A model generated the notes under the pieces. The model ran no database searches and was not told where the DNA came from. It saw only the letters and a list, made by a program, of their open reading frames with translations. From Ruminococcus sp. NK3A76 (GTDB lineage Bacteria; Bacillota; Clostridia; Oscillospirales; Ruminococcaceae), in assembly GCF_000686125.1 (NCBI RefSeq), contig NZ_JMMA01000002.1, forward strand, positions 62,001 through 126,000: a stretch of DNA of 64,000 nucleotides, written 5' to 3'. This document shows, piece by piece, positions 60,530 to 64,000 of this stretch; the first letter of the stretch is position 1, and every line of letters begins with the position of its first letter. A program made the translations under genes and the position numbers.

Positions 60530-61519
60530 ATGAAATTCGATCAACATGATAAGGTGGTAACAGCACCTGATGCGCTGAACAGTCCGATGTACAGGCTGGT
60601 AAAAGCAATCGTGAAGGTTGCAAAGATACGGGACAGCCTTATCGGTACAAAGGAAGAAGTTCTTGCAAAAGCGGCGAAAATGAATGCAAAAAACCGTCAT
60701 TTTATTATGCCGACAGATAACAAGGCACACTATACCGATCATCTGATACGGGGACAGTATCACTGCATTGAAGTTGACATTGAAAAGAAACGGCGAGATA
60801 AAGCGATATTGTTTGTATTCGGCGGCGGCATGATACTCGGCTCTGATAAGGGAGATGTGGGACTTTCCCGAAAGATCGCTGAAACAACCAATTCCGATGT
60901 ATGGTTCCCGTATTACCCCCTCTGCCACGAACACGATATGCTTGAAAATGTGCAGATGATCTATGAGTGCTATGCAAAAATGCTCACGTTTTACAAGCCA
61001 GAAAACATCGTGTTTCTTGGCTTTTCCTCGGGCGGTGCGCTGATACTCGATCTTATCACATATATCAATGAGCTGAATGACAGCGGCAGCAGTATTCCGA
61101 TGCCCGGACTGCTGGTGCCGGTCTCACCGGGTAGCGTTCCGGTTACACAAGCTGAAAAAGCGGCAATCAATAAACTGGATGAACATGACATCATGATACC
61201 GGCGGGGTATATGTATACCGCCCGTGAGATTATGTGTCACGGCAAAGACATTCCTGAAAAGTACATTGCGACTGCGCACGGAGATTTTCGGGGCGCTCCC
61301 ATAACGCATTTCTATTACGGCAGCGCCGAAACGCTGTATGCCTTTGCGCCGAGCTATGCGGAGAGTTATCGAAAAGCGGGTGCGAAGTGTGTCATTCATG
61401 TCGGAAAAGGGATGCATCATTGTTATGCACTGCAATATTTCATTCCCGGCTGCAAGCCTGCATTTGATGAAGTGATGCGGCTGATACAAAACTATTTCAA
61501 AAAGGAGAAACGAGCATGA
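60530..61519 (+). CDS. alpha/beta hydrolase fold-3-like esterase, 329 aa
   Basis: An N-terminal extension of about 90 residues leads to the fold: FVFGGGMILGSDKGDVGLSRKIA (HGG-like oxyanion motif, here FGGGM), nucleophile GFSSGGALILDLI (Ser near residue 167) and catalytic His in GKGMHHCYALQYF. This resembles hormone-sensitive-lipase/AES esterases. ATG 60530 follows a short spacer with AGGGG. The gene overlaps the next by four bases. A cytosolic esterase or lipase acting on a cluster product is plausible, but the substrate is unknown. Confidence 0.8.
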   Translation: MKFDQHDKVVTAPDALNSPMYRLVKAIVKVAKIRDSLIGTKEEVLAKAAKMNAKNRHFIMPTDNKAHYTDHLIRGQYHCIEVDIEKKRRDKAILFVFGGGMILGSDKGDVGLSRKIAETTNSDVWFPYYPLCHEHDMLENVQMIYECYAKMLTFYKPENIVFLGFSSGGALILDLITYINELNDSGSSIPMPGLLVPVSPGSVPVTQAEKAAINKLDEHDIMIPAGYMYTAREIMCHGKDIPEKYIATAHGDFRGAPITHFYYGSAETLYAFAPSYAESYRKAGAKCVIHVGKGMHHCYALQYFIPGCKPAFDEVMRLIQNYFKKEKRA

Positions 61520-62088
61520 GAACGGAAAATAAATGGAACAAGAAAAATGCTTTGTGGATGCTTCTTTATGTTGTCCTGTATGTTGTGATGTCGTTTATAG
61601 TCTGCGTATTGGGTTCGATACAACCAATATTCTTTGTCTGCTATCAGATCACAGCCGGATTGATTGTAACAGGTGTCGCCGCCAAAGCCTTTGATAAGAT
61701 CAGAGCGTTTGGTGCTGCCTGCTGTTTGTCGATTGGTATGCTTATAACCTTCTTCGCAATGCAGGACGCAAACTTGTGGCATTGTTTGCCGGTTATCATC
61801 GTCGCAATCCTTGCTGAGATCATCCGCTTGATTTTTCAGTATAACGCTGCAGGCAATTTGATCGCTGCGGTGATCATGTCCTTTTCAACTTTCGGTTATT
61901 ACGGACAGATCTGGTTCAACCGTGATTACACCTACGAGTGTGCCGTTGAGGAAATGCCTGCCGGATATGCAGAAGCTCTTATGAATTACAGCCCTGCATG
62001 GGCATTGCCTGTTGTCATTATCATTGGAATAGCGGTTGCTGTGGTGAATTACAATATCACGAAAAAGCTGTTCAAATTCGATCAATAA
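61516..62088 (+). CDS. integral membrane protein, possible second S component (Trep_Strep-like), 190 aa
   Basis: Five or six helices: LWMLLYVVLYVVMSFIVCVLGS, IFFVCYQITAGLIVTGVAA, GAACCLSIGMLITFFAM, LPVIIVAILAEIIRLIF and PVVIIIGIAVAVVNYNITKKL. The loop YTYECAVEEMPAGYAEALMNY followed by a last helix and Lys-rich end matches the arrangement in the S component at 51687 (DYRKSFLDGGYSAEYCDAL ... VRKHF). A role as a second substrate-binding subunit for the same ECF module is inferred. ATG 61516 overlaps the esterase gene by four bases. Confidence 0.65.
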   Translation: MRTENKWNKKNALWMLLYVVLYVVMSFIVCVLGSIQPIFFVCYQITAGLIVTGVAAKAFDKIRAFGAACCLSIGMLITFFAMQDANLWHCLPVIIVAILAEIIRLIFQYNAAGNLIAAVIMSFSTFGYYGQIWFNRDYTYECAVEEMPAGYAEALMNYSPAWALPVVIIIGIAVAVVNYNITKKLFKFDQ

Positions 62089-62137
62089 TAAAAAGGTACT
62101 GCCTCGTAAAATGTAAAAACGAAAGGACTGAAAAGCT

Positions 62138-62389
62138 ATGTATAAGATAACAGTAAAAATTGACGGCATGATGTGCGGAATGTGCGAATCCCATATCAAC
62201 GATGCCATTCGGAACAAGATGCCCGTAAAGAAAGTATCTTCTTCTCATAAAAAAGGAGAAACAGTCATTATCAGCGAAAATGAACTGACTTCAGAAACAG
62301 TAACCGCCGCACTGGACGGTTCGGGTTATACTGTAATGAGTGTAACTTGCGAACCGTATGAGAAGAAAGGCTTTTTCAGCAAAAAGTAA
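62138..62389 (+). CDS. HMA heavy-metal-binding protein, 83 aa
   Basis: The metal-binding loop is GMMCGMCESH (M-x-C-x-x-C) near residues 10-19. The overall size and the C-terminal SGYTVMSV pattern match HMA/CopZ-like ferredoxin-fold proteins. A Lys-rich insertion (VKKVSSSHKKGE) is present. Such domains carry Cu(I) or other soft metals. As the only metal protein in the operon, it hints that the cluster involves a metal or metallophore. AAAGGAC lies before ATG 62138. Confidence 0.85.
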   Translation: MYKITVKIDGMMCGMCESHINDAIRNKMPVKKVSSSHKKGETVIISENELTSETVTAALDGSGYTVMSVTCEPYEKKGFFSKK

Positions 62390-62401
62390 AGGAGAATCAT
62401 C

Positions 62402-63187
62402 ATGAGTGCAAATTATAAGAACTGGGTACCCAACGGAATGATTACGGCATTGACCGCAGGAACGGCGGTTCTCGGTGTCGGAACAGCAGCACTGATGTGT
62501 GTGAATATGAATCCGAATCTGAAAAAAGCACTTGTCGGAACGGCAGGAGCAGGCACACTTCTCTGCGGTGCAATGACGGCTAGGAGCATTTATGCGCACG
62601 GAAAATTCTCCTATGACGGCAACCGCCAGCTGTCGAAAGAGATCGTTGAAGGTACTGCAAAATATGTCACACTGCCGGAAGGCGGTATCGGACTGGATGT
62701 CGGCTGCGGCAGCGGAGCGCTCACCATTGCTTGTGCCAAGCGGAATCCGCAGGGCAGAATGATCGGTATTGACCGTTGGGGCAAGGAATATGCGTCGTTC
62801 AGTCAGCAGCTCTGCGAAGATAATTCAGATGCAGAGGGCGTTCAGAATACGGAATTCCATCAGGGCGATGCTTGCAAGCTCGATTATCCTGATAAGTATT
62901 TTGACGCAGTGACAAGCAATTATGTTTATCACAATATTGCAGGTGTAAACAAACAGGAGCTTCTTCGTGAGACTCTGCGTGTGCTGAAAAAAGGCGGAAC
63001 GTTCGCCATTCATGATATCATGTCAAAGGCTCGCTACGGCGATATGCAACAGTTTGTCAGTGAACTGTATGACGAGGGCTATGAGGTTGTCGAACTGATC
63101 GACACGACAAACGGTATGTTCATGTCAAAGGGCGAAGCCCATATTCTCGGACTTAAGGGTTCGTCACTGTTGATCGGAAAGAAGTGA
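62402..63187 (+). CDS. membrane-anchored SAM-dependent methyltransferase, 261 aa
   Basis: Two N-terminal membrane helices (MITALTAGTAVLGVGTAALMCV and ALVGTAGAGTLLCGAMTA) precede a Rossmann methyltransferase. Motif I is GIGLDVGCGSGALTIACAKR, then GRMIGIDRWG, and motif IV is YFDAVTSNYVYHNIA. The C-terminal ending (THMSKGEAHILGLKGSSLLIGKK-like) is typical of UbiE-type enzymes. It may methylate a lipophilic substrate at the membrane surface. AAGGAG precedes ATG 62402. Confidence 0.85.
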   Translation: MSANYKNWVPNGMITALTAGTAVLGVGTAALMCVNMNPNLKKALVGTAGAGTLLCGAMTARSIYAHGKFSYDGNRQLSKEIVEGTAKYVTLPEGGIGLDVGCGSGALTIACAKRNPQGRMIGIDRWGKEYASFSQQLCEDNSDAEGVQNTEFHQGDACKLDYPDKYFDAVTSNYVYHNIAGVNKQELLRETLRVLKKGGTFAIHDIMSKARYGDMQQFVSELYDEGYEVVELIDTTNGMFMSKGEAHILGLKGSSLLIGKK

Positions 63188-63189
63188 GT

Positions 63190-63702
63190 ATGATGCTTCA
63201 GGCATTGGGTTACGGTCTGATCTGGTCGGTCATGTGGAACGTTTATGTATTTCTGATTCTGAAATTCTATCCGTTTTCGATGCTTCACGATTATCCGAAA
63301 GATATTCAGGCTGCGGCAACCATTGAGAAGCCGTCAAAAGCACAAGAAAAAGCTGCCAAACGATTCGGCGCAGTCGGTGGTCTCATCATATTTGGTGTAC
63401 TCCTTGCATTCGGATTACTCCGATTCCACAGCGAACAGGCTTCATTTTTGCAAGTGTTGAAATATATCTTCATCATTGCTATGACATGGAATGTGGTTGA
63501 TCTGCTGGTCATGGACTGGCTTATCGTATGCACGATCACGCCGAAATGGATCGTATTAAGCGGAACAGAGGGCTGCATGGGATATAAGGACTATCTTTAC
63601 CATTTCAAGGGCTTTCTGCTTGGGTGCGTGTATACAAGCATTATGGCACTGCTGTTTTCGGGGATAGATTATGCGATCCTCCGATTGGTGATATGGAAAT
63701 AA
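63190..63702 (+). CDS. 4-TM membrane protein, paralogue 5, 170 aa
   Basis: Helices: LGYGLIWSVMWNVYVFLIL, GAVGGLIIFGVLLAFGLL, YIFIIAMTWNVVDLLVMDWLIV and GCVYTSIMALLFSGIDYAIL. The family motifs are all present: DYPKDIQAAAT after helix 1, VDLLVMDW (Asp-x4-Asp) and IVLSGTEGC. It is the clearest relative of paralogue 1, though it lies 7.4 kb away at the operon's other end. ATG 63190 is taken as the start. GTG 63184 and ATG 63193 are possible. Confidence 0.75.
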   Translation: MMLQALGYGLIWSVMWNVYVFLILKFYPFSMLHDYPKDIQAAATIEKPSKAQEKAAKRFGAVGGLIIFGVLLAFGLLRFHSEQASFLQVLKYIFIIAMTWNVVDLLVMDWLIVCTITPKWIVLSGTEGCMGYKDYLYHFKGFLLGCVYTSIMALLFSGIDYAILRLVIWK

Positions 63703-63711
63703 GGTGATATG

Positions 63712-64000
63712 ATGAAGAAAAAAGAACATTTGCCGCTGTTCGGTGTCGGACCGATCTATGTTTACACCATTGCAATGATTACGCTGATCGCTTTCCTTTG
63801 CAGAAATCTGTCCGTATTTGAAGAAGGAAGGCTCACAAATATCAAAGCAATACTGATAATACTCGGAAGCGTCCTTGTCGTGATCGGAGCAGTTATGTGG
63901 ATCATGGCGGTGATCGTATCAAAACTAGATGACAATATCAAGAAAAATCATCTTGTAACGACCGGTATTTACTCTTGGGTGCGGAATCCGATCTATTCAG
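63712..64000 (+). CDS. isoprenylcysteine carboxyl methyltransferase-family protein (partial)
   Basis: Helices FGVGPIYVYTIAMITLIAFL and ILIILGSVLVVIGAVMWIMAV precede NHLVTTGIYSWVRNPIYS-like, the signature loop of the ICMT/PEMT family. This family methylates lipophilic or membrane-bound substrates. The C-terminus lies beyond the window. ATG 63712 follows AAGGTGAT, with 9 bp to the previous stop. It continues the TetR-controlled operon, so the cluster has at least two methyltransferases. Confidence 0.85.
   Translation, partial: MKKKEHLPLFGVGPIYVYTIAMITLIAFLCRNLSVFEEGRLTNIKAILIILGSVLVVIGAVMWIMAVIVSKLDDNIKKNHLVTTGIYSWVRNPIYS

Larger units (their letters stand above)
43511..64000. mobile_element. 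serine-recombinase element (left part), extends beyond the window
   Basis: It begins where the integrase remnant breaks off. It contains a large serine recombinase, TnpW-like and coiled-coil accessory genes, an oriT-like region, a MobC-like gene, and then the TetR-controlled transporter cluster. No terminal repeat is visible because the right end is outside the window. That the transporter cluster is cargo of this same element is an inference from continuity. Confidence 0.5.

Overview
The window looks like chromosome of a low-to-mid-GC anaerobic gut Firmicute of the Ruminococcus type (Oscillospiraceae). This is inferred from the strong AGGAGG ribosome sites, frequent TTG starts, an intracellular GH10 xylanase, a LTD/CotH surface protein and the style of mobile elements. 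No 16S gene is present, so the species is not determined.

Positions 1-26,600 are a host-like backbone. They hold a MarR regulator with a heterodimeric ABC exporter behind two mirror-image operators, and a GH10 xylanase whose leader carries a 181-bp near-palindromic element. Next come a GGDEF / CbbX-like AAA+ / MORN gene group and two secreted proteins (LTD-CotH and a parallel beta-helix). An EAL phosphodiesterase fused to a repeat domain, phosphoglucomutase, a YwqG-like protein, a lipase and a YifB/ComM ATPase follow, then four small uncharacterised genes.

A tRNA-Pro(GGG) at 26,621-26,696 is the integration site of an island at 26,674-43,268. It is bounded by identical 26-bp repeats, the left one being the 3' end of the tRNA. 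The island carries a tyrosine integrase, excisionase-like and HTH proteins, a MobC-like protein without relaxase, and a cI-type repressor. It also carries an AT-rich defence operon: GHKL (MutL/MORC-type) ATPase, Z1 helicase, PD-(D/E)XK protein, AIPR protein, cytosine-C5 methyltransferase, Vsr endonuclease and a small protein with a HEPN-like motif. Fic and RES-domain toxin-like genes follow. The first four match the Mza (MutL-Z1-DUF4420-AIPR) defence architecture.

Past the right repeat lies the 3' end of a second copy of the integrase gene, so two related elements once sat in tandem. It is cut off beside a large serine recombinase that starts another element running to the end of the window. 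That element has its own MobC-like gene and candidate oriT. Its cargo is a TetR-controlled cluster: two YbtP/YbtQ-like ABC half-transporters, a complete ECF transporter (S, T and a double ATPase), and a long operon. The operon encodes five related four-helix membrane proteins (one frameshifted), a GNAT, a membrane-anchored ketopantoate-reductase-like protein, two alpha/beta hydrolases, an ATC-hydrolase-like protein, an HMA metal-binding protein, a membrane-anchored SAM methyltransferase and an ICMT-type methyltransferase. Four copies of one 16-bp palindrome lie at its three promoters and look like the TetR operators. I did not recognise the product or substrate of this cluster, and it is the best candidate for an undescribed system.
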